DNA of 64,000 nucleotides from Alphaproteobacteria bacterium (lineage in GTDB: Bacteria; Pseudomonadota; Alphaproteobacteria; Micropepsales; Micropepsaceae), in NCBI GenBank assembly GCA_947467345.1, contig CANIHD010000001.1:124001-188000 (forward strand), read 5' to 3'. Below, piece by piece: positions 1 to 7,516 of this stretch. The stretch's first letter is position 1, and every line of letters begins with the position of its first letter. Under the pieces are notes generated by a model. That model did no database searches. It was given only the letters and a program-made list of their open reading frames with translations, and was not told the origin of the DNA. Both the position numbers and the translations under genes were made by a program.

Positions 1-1311
1 GATTTCTCCAATGCTGCCGCGCGCTGCTACGAGGCGGCGGTTTCCGGCGCGCCTGGTCCGGTGATGCTAACGGCCGACGCCGATATGCAGGAAGAAGCGA
101 TCCACGAAGATCATAAAGCCGATTTGCGCCTGCCCAAGATCGGCCGGCGCATTCCCGCATCCGCCGATAGCGGCACGGTGCAGGAATTGGCGACCATGCT
201 CTGCAACGCCGAAAATCCGGTGCTGTCGCTGGACCGCTACGGCAATAACGACAAATCCATTCCGCTGATGGTGGAATTGGCGGAAGCGCTTCAAGCGCCG
301 GTTATCGATACGCGCGGACGCATGAACTTCCCCAATCGCCATCCGCTCAACGTCTCCGATATTGGCGGACCCTATTTGCGCAATGCCGATGTCGTTCTCG
401 CCGTCGAGCCGCGCGATCTGTTCGGCATGGTGATGGCGTTGGACGATGAAGACGTGCGCACGCCACGTCCGCGCATCGGCCAAAATACCAAAGTGGTGCG
501 CCTCGGTATTTCGCATACGTCGCAAAAGCCGAACTATGGCGGCTCGCAGCGTTATGCGCCGGCCGACCTCGACATTCAGGCCGACGCGCAAGGCACCATG
601 CCGGCGCTGATCGAAGCGGTGAAGCGCATGGCGAAGCCGAATTTCGCGGCACGCGGGGAGCGCATTGCCAATCAAACCAAGAATCTTTTGGAGCGCGCGA
701 AAGCGGAAGCTGCCTATGGCTGGGATGCGTCGCCGATTTCAACCGCGCGTCTCTGCGCCGAGATCTGGGACCAAATCAAAAACGAGGAATATACTGTCCC
801 GACTGAAACCAACTTCCTCAGCTCATGGCCGCAGCGTCTGTGGGTGATGGACAAATATTACAACTTTCTCGGCCGTTCCGGCGGCTGGGGCGTGGGCTAC
901 AATTCGGCAGCCGCGATCGGCGCCGCGTTGGCGAACAAGCCCCATGGCCGCGTGACCGTGGCCCTGGCCGGTGACGGCGACTTCATGATGGCGCCCGGCG
1001 TTATCTGGACCGCCGCGCATCACCAGATTCCCATCCTCTTCGTCATCCATAACAACCGCGGCTATCACCAGGAGACGATGCATTTGCAGCGCATGGCGAA
1101 TAGACGCAACCGCGCGGTGACCACTGCCGATATCGGCACCACCATCAAAGATCCGAACATGGATTTCGCGATGATGGCCAAGTCGATGGGCGTTTACAGC
1201 GAAGGCCCGGTCAGCAATCCGGTCGATCTTCGCCCGGCGATTCAACGCGCGCTTGCGGTTGTCAAACGTGGCGAACCCGCGGTGCTCGATATCGTCGCGC
1301 AGCCGCGCTAA
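1..1311 (+). CDS. Thiamine diphosphate-dependent enzyme, 5'-partial
   Basis: The reading frame is open from base 1, so the N-terminus lies outside the window; 436 residues are visible. The C-terminal ThDP-binding module is clear near window 967-1060: GDG, then 24 residues, then NN (starts GDGDFMMAPG, ends IHNN). A central domain resembling the TPP-enzyme M domain precedes it. The family includes acetolactate synthase, benzoylformate decarboxylase and benzaldehyde lyase, which split or join C-C bonds at 2-oxo acids or acyloins. The substrate cannot be read from this sequence. A small cytochrome c follows 25 bp downstream, so the two are probably co-transcribed. The neighbourhood suggests aromatic or acyloin catabolism, which is inference. 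Confidence 0.88.
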   Translation, partial: DFSNAAARCYEAAVSGAPGPVMLTADADMQEEAIHEDHKADLRLPKIGRRIPASADSGTVQELATMLCNAENPVLSLDRYGNNDKSIPLMVELAEALQAPVIDTRGRMNFPNRHPLNVSDIGGPYLRNADVVLAVEPRDLFGMVMALDDEDVRTPRPRIGQNTKVVRLGISHTSQKPNYGGSQRYAPADLDIQADAQGTMPALIEAVKRMAKPNFAARGERIANQTKNLLERAKAEAAYGWDASPISTARLCAEIWDQIKNEEYTVPTETNFLSSWPQRLWVMDKYYNFLGRSGGWGVGYNSAAAIGAALANKPHGRVTVALAGDGDFMMAPGVIWTAAHHQIPILFVIHNNRGYHQETMHLQRMANRRNRAVTTADIGTTIKDPNMDFAMMAKSMGVYSEGPVSNPVDLRPAIQRALAVVKRGEPAVLDIVAQPR

Positions 1312-1336
1312 TTCAAAAAGTTTCGGGGGGGTCTAC

Positions 1337-1687
1337 GTGCAAAAGAGTTTGTTCCTCGCGCTCGCGGGGGTGACGGGCATCGCGGTTACGGCAACGGCAT
1401 GGGCGCAAAACGCGCCGGGGGGAAATGCGGCCAACGGAAAAATGCTGTTCGAACATGTCGGCTGTTACCAGTGCCACGGCTTTGCAGGCCAAGGTGGCGC
1501 AGCGGGACCGAAATTGGTACCGGCGCTGGAGTTTGAACCCTTTGCGTTGCAGCTGCGCATGCCGCGTCAATTGATGCCGCCTTATTCGCCGCAAGCGCTT
1601 AGCGATCAACAAGTCGCCGACATCCATGCCTTCGTCAAATCGCTTCCGGGCCCTGTGAACCGCGCGAATGTTCCTTTGCTGCAGTAG
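1337..1687 (+). CDS. Small exported c-type cytochrome
   Basis: This is a 116-residue protein. A GTG start at 1337 is chosen because a G-rich ribosome site (1325-1331) lies just before it and translation from there gives a clean signal peptide ending near AWAQ. The haem attachment motif CYQCH follows at about residue 40, and a Met-Pro-Pro-Tyr segment (QLMPPYSP) near residue 83 is a likely axial methionine. It resembles monohaem class I cytochromes that accept electrons from periplasmic dehydrogenases. The gene follows the ThDP enzyme with a 25 bp gap. That enzyme looks cytoplasmic, so a direct redox partnership is uncertain. Confidence 0.85.
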   Translation: MQKSLFLALAGVTGIAVTATAWAQNAPGGNAANGKMLFEHVGCYQCHGFAGQGGAAGPKLVPALEFEPFALQLRMPRQLMPPYSPQALSDQQVADIHAFVKSLPGPVNRANVPLLQ

Positions 1688-1742
1688 AAGCGGACGGCGT
1701 TAAAGGCGTATCGTTTCTTCGCGGCGCGTTGCGGTTTGCATC

Positions 1743-2711
1743 ATGGTTGAAATTCCCGACAAACGCCCTCTGGGACGCTCCGGCATCGAAATCATGCCGC
1801 TGATGTTTGGCGGAAATGTCTTCGGCTGGACCGCCGACGAACAGCAATCTTTCGCATTGTTGGATGCATTCACCGGCGCCGGCTTGGACTCCATCGATAC
1901 AGCGGATGTCTATTCGCGCTTCGTTGAAGGCAATGAGGGCGGCGAATCGGAAACCATCATCGGCAATTGGATGGCGGCGCGAAAAAACCGAGAGTCGGTG
2001 GTGATCGCCACCAAGGTCGGCCACGACATGGGCCCGTTCGGCAAAGGCCTGTCGCGCAAGCACATCTTCAAATCGGTGGATGAATCTTTGCGGCGTCTGC
2101 GCACCGATTACATCGATCTCTATCAAGCGCATCGCGATGATCTGAATACGCCGATGGAAGAAACGCTTTCCGCCTTTGCGGAGTTAATCCGCGCCGGCAA
2201 AGTGCGCGCCATCGGTGCTTCCAATTTCACCGCAGCGCGGCTGCGCGAAGCGCTTGCGACGTCTGCGCGCCTTGGCCTGCCGCGTTACGAAACCTTGCAA
2301 CCGCGCTACAATCTTTATGATCGCGAGGAATTCGAAGCAGAGCTTTTGCCGCTGTGCCTTGACGAAGACATCGTGGTTATTCCCTTTTATGGATTGGCGG
2401 CAGGATTTCTCACCGGCAAATACCGTACCGAAGCCGATGCGGCGCAGAGCCCACGCGGCTCCAATGTGCAACGCTCATATCTCAATCCGCGCGGCCTTCG
2501 CATTTTGAAAGCGCTGGATGAAGTGGCGGAAGCATACGGCACAAGCCAAGCATCAATTGCGCTGGCGTGGCTGATGGCGCAGCCGACCATCGCAGCGCCC
2601 ATTGCGAGCGCTACAAAGCTTTCGCATATCGCGGATTTTGTGCAGGCGCTTCGGCTCGAACTTGGCGAATTCGCGCTCGACAAACTCAACGAAGCGAGCA
2701 ATCCGGCGTAA
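1743..2711 (+). CDS. Aldo/keto reductase
   Basis: A 322-residue protein with the AKR (beta/alpha)8 fold signature. The catalytic tetrad is visible: Asp and Tyr in SIDTADVY, Lys in VIATKVG and His in LYQAHRDD. A C-terminal NADPH-binding region contains the usual SAxxxxHI-type segment (here SATKLSHI). It should reduce aldehydes or ketones with NAD(P)H in the cytoplasm; the substrate is unknown. It resembles the YajO/Tas-like AKR group. It stands 55 bp after the cytochrome gene and converges with the dienelactone hydrolase gene, leaving only 5 bp between the stop codons. Confidence 0.9.
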   Translation: MVEIPDKRPLGRSGIEIMPLMFGGNVFGWTADEQQSFALLDAFTGAGLDSIDTADVYSRFVEGNEGGESETIIGNWMAARKNRESVVIATKVGHDMGPFGKGLSRKHIFKSVDESLRRLRTDYIDLYQAHRDDLNTPMEETLSAFAELIRAGKVRAIGASNFTAARLREALATSARLGLPRYETLQPRYNLYDREEFEAELLPLCLDEDIVVIPFYGLAAGFLTGKYRTEADAAQSPRGSNVQRSYLNPRGLRILKALDEVAEAYGTSQASIALAWLMAQPTIAAPIASATKLSHIADFVQALRLELGEFALDKLNEASNPA

Positions 2712-2716
2712 CTCCG

Positions 2717-3592
2717 CTACGCCAGATATTTCTTGAACCACGCCACCGTGCGGCCCCACGCCAACTCCGCTGCGTTGGCATGGTGGCGCTCGGTATTGGT
2801 GTTGTTGTTGAAGCCGTGCTGCGCACCGGGATAGACGTGGAATTCGTGAACCTTGCCGAGCTTCTTCAGCTCCTGCGCATAGAGTGCCGCTTCGCCGGTA
2901 TTGTTCATATCCAGCATCACGTCGGCATAGTTCATCAGAATCGGCGCATTCAGTTTCGGCGCCAGACTCGGATGCGGCGGCTGGCCATAGAACACCACGG
3001 CTGCATTCAGCGTTGGTTCGCTGATCGAAACATTTTGCGACACGCGCCCGCCCCAGCAGAATCCGACCACACCTACTTTCCCGTTCACATCGGCGCGGCC
3101 GCGCAAATATTTTACCGCTTCCACACCGTTGCCGGTCACTTGCGTCAGATCGAGAGCATTGATCGGATTGGGCGTGTTGGGTTGACGGCGTGCCATCACC
3201 TCGGCGGTGCCGCCCATGGGCGAGAGAAAGTCGACCGCAATGGCGACGAAGCCTTCCGAGGCCAGACGACGCGCCACGTCTTGTGTGTGCGCGTTGAGGC
3301 CCCCCGCTTCATGCACCACAACAACTGCGCCGTAACGTCCGGGTGCGCGCGGCCGCGCGACATAGCCCTTCACCTCGCCGGTGACGCCGCGAAAAGTGAC
3401 GTTCTCGGTGGCAATGCGCGGATCATTCTCGGCCACGGTTTGCGCCAGTGCGAAATCGCAATCGAGGACGGGAAGAAGCGCGGTTGCCGCCGCTATGCTG
3501 CCGACAATGCGCGCCGCCTGTTCGATGAATTTACGCCGGTCGCAATGGTGATGGACGTAGTCGTGGTGCAGATCGATTAGCTTCTGGTCCAT
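2717..3592 (-). CDS. Tat-exported dienelactone hydrolase family protein, copy 1
   Basis: A 291-residue protein. The start at 3592 matches the paralogue at 3906-4784, both beginning MDQKLIDLHHDY, and a GGAGGG ribosome site sits just upstream. Residues 19-24 carry a twin-arginine motif (DRRKFI) before a hydrophobic stretch, which suggests Tat export. The dienelactone hydrolase triad is visible: Cys in GFCWGG, Asp in the NYADVMLD segment and His in AQHGFNN. The family opens dienelactones or other lactones and esters. It lies in tandem with copy 2 across a repeat-rich spacer, so a local duplication is likely. The substrate is unknown. Confidence 0.9.
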   Translation of the reverse strand: MDQKLIDLHHDYVHHHCDRRKFIEQAARIVGSIAAATALLPVLDCDFALAQTVAENDPRIATENVTFRGVTGEVKGYVARPRAPGRYGAVVVVHEAGGLNAHTQDVARRLASEGFVAIAVDFLSPMGGTAEVMARRQPNTPNPINALDLTQVTGNGVEAVKYLRGRADVNGKVGVVGFCWGGRVSQNVSISEPTLNAAVVFYGQPPHPSLAPKLNAPILMNYADVMLDMNNTGEAALYAQELKKLGKVHEFHVYPGAQHGFNNNTNTERHHANAAELAWGRTVAWFKKYLA

Positions 3593-3905
3593 GAAACCCT
3601 CCCGGCGCGCATCGGCGCACGCGTCAACTCGGGCGCCACGTTCAACCAAATGCAGCGGCGAACGAAATCACACGCCTGTGAGCGGCGGGTTTCCCCCGTC
3701 ATCCTTCGAGACGCGCGGCTAGCGCGCGCTCCTCAGGATGAGGTGACATATAGAATACCCATGGTGAGGAGGCAGCGTCGTTCGAGACGCCCAACCAACT
3801 CATCCTGAGGGTAACCGTGGACCAATGGTCCGCGGTTACGTCTCGAAGGAGAGGTGGTTGGGCTCCTCACGATGAGGGCGTCCGTCTCGAACCATGAGGT
3901 CGCGC
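3593..3905. repeat. Spacer with palindromic REP-like repeats
   Basis: No gene is seen here. A palindromic unit at 3700-3743 has arms ATCCTTCGAGACGCGCG and CGCGCGCTCCTCAGGAT. A second, nested inverted repeat spans 3789-3863. Its outer arms are GCCCAACCA (3789-3797) and TGGTTGGGC (3855-3863), and its inner hairpin is at 3811-3839 (13 bp with one G-T pair). A further partial unit reaches about 3898. Similar CCTCATCCTGAGGAGCG-type palindromes are dispersed in many Hyphomicrobiales genomes. The element separates the two hydrolase paralogues. Confidence 0.75.
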
Positions 3906-4784
3906 CTAAGCCAGATATTTCTTGAACCAGGCGATGGTCCGGCTCCACGCCAATTTCGCCGCGTTTTCATTGTAGCGCGGCGTATTGGTCTCGTTGTTGA
4001 AACCGTGTTGGGCGCCGGCATAGGCGTAGAACTCGTGCACCTTGTTCAGCTTCTTCAGCTCCTGAACATAAAGCACCGCCTCGCCGGTATTGTTCATATC
4101 CAGCATGACATCTGCGTAGTTCATCAAAATGGGAGCATTCAGCTTGGGCGCCAGACTCGGGCTGGGCGGCTGCCCGTAGAAAACGACTACTGCGTTGAGA
4201 CTGGGATCGGTCACTGAAATGCTCTGCGCCACGCGGCCACCCCAGCAGAAGCCGACCACGCCGACCTTGCCGCTACAATCCGCGCGCGTCCGCAAATATT
4301 TCACCGCTTCCACGCCGTTGCCGACGGTTTCGACCGGGTTGAGCTTGTTGGCCAATTGGGCCACGCCACCGCCGCCGCCGCCCGCACCGGGCGGAGGCGT
4401 TCCCCCTGCGGGCGACAGAAAATCGACGCCCATGCCGATGAAGCCTTCGGCGGCGAGACGGCGCGCTAGGTCTTGCGTGTGCGGATTTAGGCCGCCGATT
4501 TCATGCACGATGACGACTGCGCCGTAGCGGCCCGGCGCACGCGGCTTCGCTATATAGGCTTTCACATCGCCGGTGATGCCCTTGAACGTCACCATCTCAG
4601 TAGTGATCCGAGGATCGCTCTCAGGCACGATTTCCGCCAGCGCGTAATTGTTATCGAGCACCGGGAGCAGCGCTGCGGCGGCGGCCGTCGTTCCGACAAT
4701 GCGCGAGGCCTGCTCCAGGAATTTACGCCGGTCGAAATGGTGATGGACGTAATCGTGGTGAAGGTCGATCAGCTTCTGATCCAT
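3906..4784 (-). CDS. Tat-exported dienelactone hydrolase family protein, copy 2
   Basis: A 292-residue protein that closely resembles copy 1 throughout. It begins MDQKLIDLHHDY, has the twin-arginine segment FDRRKFLEQ followed by a hydrophobic stretch, and keeps the nucleophile motif GFCWGG and the histidine motif AQHGFNN. It differs in a low-complexity proline/glycine stretch at about residues 145-160 (GGTPPPGAGGGGGG). That stretch replaces a normal loop and comes from a GC-rich microsatellite-like DNA tract near 4365-4395. The predicted role is lactone or ester hydrolysis outside the cytoplasm; the substrate is unknown. Confidence 0.9.
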   Translation of the reverse strand: MDQKLIDLHHDYVHHHFDRRKFLEQASRIVGTTAAAAALLPVLDNNYALAEIVPESDPRITTEMVTFKGITGDVKAYIAKPRAPGRYGAVVIVHEIGGLNPHTQDLARRLAAEGFIGMGVDFLSPAGGTPPPGAGGGGGGVAQLANKLNPVETVGNGVEAVKYLRTRADCSGKVGVVGFCWGGRVAQSISVTDPSLNAVVVFYGQPPSPSLAPKLNAPILMNYADVMLDMNNTGEAVLYVQELKKLNKVHEFYAYAGAQHGFNNETNTPRYNENAAKLAWSRTIAWFKKYLA

Positions 4785-4917
4785 AGCGGCGCTCCCGTGC
4801 TGTTTCTTACTAGCGTTATAGCAGGCCGGGCCAATACCTTAGAAGCGAAGCCTTGTGTCAGCCTTGTCATAGTTTAGCCTGCAGCCGTTCCTCAGGCTCC
4901 AATTGGTGGCACGTTCC

Positions 4918-5598
4918 ATGATCCTGCTTTATGACCTCGCGGCAGCTGATGGCCGCCGCTTCAGTCCCAATTGCTGGCGCACGCGCATGGCGCTGGCGCA
5001 TAAGGGCCTCTCTTACGAAACGCGCGCGACGCGATTCACCGACATCGCTGCCATTGACGGCGGAAAGCAAAAAACCGTTCCCGTCATCCACGACGGCGAG
5101 CATGTCATCGGCGATTCGCATGCCATCGCCGACTATTTGGAGAGGATGTATCCCGAGCGCCCATCGCTTTTCGGCGGTGCATCGGGTCAGGCCTTGACCG
5201 AGTTCATGCGCAATTGGGCGATCTCCACGCTGCATGTCGGATTGTTCGACATGATCGTTCTGGACATTCACGACGCGCTCGATTCGGCGGACCAAGTCTA
5301 TTTCCGCGAGAGCCGTGAAAAGCGGCTGGGCAAAAGCCTGGAAGCAGCACAGGCCGGACGCGAAGCGCGCCTTCCCGCTTTCCGCAAGAGCCTTGCGCCT
5401 TTGCGCGGCATGTTGGCGGAGCAGCCTTGGATTGGCGGCGCCGCGCCGCTCTATGCCGATTATCTCGTTTCCGGCCCGTTGCAATGGGCGCGTGTGATCA
5501 GCGATTTTCAGGTGCTGGCCGATGACGATCCGGTGGCGCACTGGTTCGAGCACTGCCTGGATTTGCACGACGGGCTGGGTCGGAAAATTTACGGCTAA
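4918..5598 (+). CDS. Glutathione S-transferase, LigE (beta-etherase)-like
   Basis: A 226-residue protein. The N-terminal thioredoxin-fold domain has ILLYDLAAADGRRFSPNCWRT, then TVPVIHDG (cis-Pro) and GDSHAIADYLE (the glutathione-contacting Asp-Ser), followed by an all-helical domain. The segment with FSPNCWRTRMALAHKG resembles LigE-type beta-etherases, which cleave lignin beta-aryl ethers, more than generic GSTs. A true etherase role is only a hypothesis. The ATG at 4918 is preferred over an in-frame TTG at 4903. The gene converges with the methyltransferase gene, with a 4 bp overlap at 5595-5598. Confidence 0.85.
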   Translation: MILLYDLAAADGRRFSPNCWRTRMALAHKGLSYETRATRFTDIAAIDGGKQKTVPVIHDGEHVIGDSHAIADYLERMYPERPSLFGGASGQALTEFMRNWAISTLHVGLFDMIVLDIHDALDSADQVYFRESREKRLGKSLEAAQAGREARLPAFRKSLAPLRGMLAEQPWIGGAAPLYADYLVSGPLQWARVISDFQVLADDDPVAHWFEHCLDLHDGLGRKIYG

Positions 5599-6098
5599 AG
5601 CTTCCGGCGCGGGGCCAGCGCCCGCTCTTCTTCGCGGATGCGCCAGAAGAGAATGCCGGCGTTGAGCAGCGAGAAAATCAGCGCCACCCAGATCTCGCCG
5701 AACGCCAAAGGCAGCATCGCGATTTCGCCGGCAACCACCACGTAGTTGGGGTGCCTCATCCAGCGATAGGGCCCGCGCTTCACCAGCTTCGCATTGGGCA
5801 GCGTGATAATGCGCGTGGTCCAGAACCGGCCCAGCGACGCGATCACCCAAATCCGCAAGGCTTGCAGGATGAAAAACAGAATAAGCGGAATTGGATAAAT
5901 GACCGTCGCTGCCGGCAGAGCCAATGCGATGGCAACAAGCCAGGCGGCGTGCAACAGAACGATCAAAGGATAGTGCCCGCTTCCCATTTCGACCGCGCCT
6001 TGGACGAGCAGCAGGCGCGTGTTGCGCATGGCATAGATCATTTCGCCAAGGCGCTGGGCCGCCACCACGGCAATGATGGCCAGTGCGAGATGATTCAT
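5595..6098 (-). CDS. ICMT-family membrane methyltransferase, PKS partner
   Basis: A 167-residue membrane protein with about four hydrophobic segments. It has the isoprenylcysteine carboxyl methyltransferase-like C-terminal signature, including GPYRWMRHPNYV and a closing RIREEERAL. This family uses SAM at the membrane. The start codon overlaps the stop of the type III polyketide synthase by 4 bp (ATGA, 6095-6098), so the two genes are translationally coupled. By analogy with known synthase-methyltransferase pairs such as BpsA/BpsB and the srs genes, it probably methylates the phenolic or pyrone lipid product. That function is inferred from family and context. Confidence 0.85.
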   Translation of the reverse strand: MNHLALAIIAVVAAQRLGEMIYAMRNTRLLLVQGAVEMGSGHYPLIVLLHAAWLVAIALALPAATVIYPIPLILFFILQALRIWVIASLGRFWTTRIITLPNAKLVKRGPYRWMRHPNYVVVAGEIAMLPLAFGEIWVALIFSLLNAGILFWRIREEERALAPRRKL

Positions 6099-7135
6099 GG
6101 TTCGATCATGAGAAAGGCCGCCGAGAATCCTGGGCCCAACGTGGTCATTAAACCGCGGCGGTGCTGTTCGCGAATGCGCATGCGCTGCAGCACGAAGAGC
6201 GCCGTCACCGCCGACATATTTCCATAGTCACGCAAAACACTGCGGCTGTCGGCAAGCCCGCCCGGCTTCATACCGAATGTCATTTCCAGCGCGTCCAAAA
6301 CCTTGGCGCCGCCGGGATGACAGGCAAAGCCCTCAATGTCGCTCAGCCGCAAATCATTCTTGCGCAAGAATTCCGAAAGAACGGGACCGAATTTCGTTTC
6401 GACCAGACTAGGAATGCTTTGTGAGAAAATCGGCTTCAGCCCGTCTTCGGCGACATCCCATCCCATGACATCGAGCGATTGCGGCCAGGTGTGCTCGCCT
6501 TGTACGCCAAGCTTCGGGCCATCGCCGGCCGTGGATATCACTGCGCCGGCGGCACCGTCGCCGAACAAAGCGGCGGCCACGATGTTCGATTTGGACAGAT
6601 CGTTCTTGCGGAATGTGAGCGCGCATAATTCCACGCAAAGAAACAACACGCGTGAATTCGGCGTAGCGCGCGCCATTGCGCCGGCGCGCGCAAGCCCCAT
6701 CACGCCGCCGGCACAGCCCAGGCCAAATATGGGAAGTCGTTCTATGTCGCGCCGAAGACCGAGCCGTTCGACGATGAGCGCATCGAGGCTGGGCGTTGCA
6801 ACGCCGGTGGTGGAGACCGTAACGATGGCGTCGATGTCTTCGGGTTCGAGTCCCGCCTCTGCAATGGCGGCGCGCGCAACCTTCTCAAGCAGATGAACCG
6901 CGTGTTCGATGTAGAGCGCGTTGCGGTCGGTCCAGCCGTGCGGTTCGAGATGCCACTCGATGGGCACGCAGGAATATCGCCGCGCGATGCCGGTGTTGGC
7001 GAATACCGGCATCAGCCGTTCAATATCACCGCGCCCGCCGAACAGAATGCGCGCGCCAGCAGCGACACTTTCCTGATCGAGAACGTGCGGCGGAACCGCC
7101 GTTTGCAGCGCGAGCAAGCGGGCCATCGGCAACAT
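6095..7135 (-). CDS. Type III polyketide synthase (chalcone/alkylresorcinol synthase-like)
   Basis: A 346-residue protein with the thiolase fold. The catalytic Cys-His-Asn triad is visible: Cys in GLGCAGG (about residue 140), His in FACHPGGAK (about 288) and Asn in DYGNMSA (about 321). Bacterial homologues extend an acyl starter with malonyl-CoA to make alkylresorcinols, alkylpyrones or naringenin-type products. Which of these is made cannot be told here. The start at 7135 is chosen because a GAGG ribosome site lies 8 bp upstream; the longer frame to 7171 has no better site. It forms a two-gene operon with the membrane methyltransferase downstream. Confidence 0.92.
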   Translation of the reverse strand: MLPMARLLALQTAVPPHVLDQESVAAGARILFGGRGDIERLMPVFANTGIARRYSCVPIEWHLEPHGWTDRNALYIEHAVHLLEKVARAAIAEAGLEPEDIDAIVTVSTTGVATPSLDALIVERLGLRRDIERLPIFGLGCAGGVMGLARAGAMARATPNSRVLFLCVELCALTFRKNDLSKSNIVAAALFGDGAAGAVISTAGDGPKLGVQGEHTWPQSLDVMGWDVAEDGLKPIFSQSIPSLVETKFGPVLSEFLRKNDLRLSDIEGFACHPGGAKVLDALEMTFGMKPGGLADSRSVLRDYGNMSAVTALFVLQRMRIREQHRRGLMTTLGPGFSAAFLMIEP

Positions 7136-7207
7136 GGTGCCAACCTCTAAATGGGCCCCGGGAAGCGGCAAGCGTAGCAGCCGCTTTACTCCATTGCCAT
7201 CGGCGGA

Positions 7208-7516
7208 TCAGTAATTCGCGGCGAGATAGGTTGCTATAATGGCAGCGTCCGCTTCAGATACGGGCGCGCCGTAGATATGGATCATCTTGGTGACGGAGGC
7301 CTGCCAGAAGGCGGCGCCCCGTCCTGGCGGCTGCGTGGTGATGTAGTCGACCGAGTGGCACAGACCGCATTGCGCCGACGCAACATCCGACCCTGGGCCC
7401 GCTTTCAATTCCGCGGTCTCACGCGGCAGGCGGTAAGGAACGGGCTCCGCGGCAACAACGACCGACGAAGCCGCGAGACAAAATGCGAGAAGCGGAACAT
7501 TTGCTTTCATGATCAT
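7208..7516 (-). CDS. Sulfite dehydrogenase cytochrome c subunit (SorB-like)
   Basis: A 102-residue exported protein with a signal peptide (residues 1-22, ending VVAA) and one haem c site, CGLCH, at about residue 50. It has little else besides a helical C-terminus with a possible axial Met near KMIHIYG. The start overlaps the stop of the molybdenum subunit by 4 bp (7513-7516), indicating coupled translation. Pairing with a sulfite oxidase-family subunit identifies it as the likely electron acceptor of a SorAB-type sulfite dehydrogenase, passing electrons to cytochrome c. Functional identity rests on this pairing. Confidence 0.85.
   Translation of the reverse strand: MIMKANVPLLAFCLAASSVVVAAEPVPYRLPRETAELKAGPGSDVASAQCGLCHSVDYITTQPPGRGAAFWQASVTKMIHIYGAPVSEADAAIIATYLAANY

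Noticed and set aside
2567-3580. Long plus-strand frame opposite dienelactone hydrolase copy 1
   Set aside because: It is the antisense shadow of a gene with a full catalytic triad; its sequence is Arg/His-rich and has no family text.
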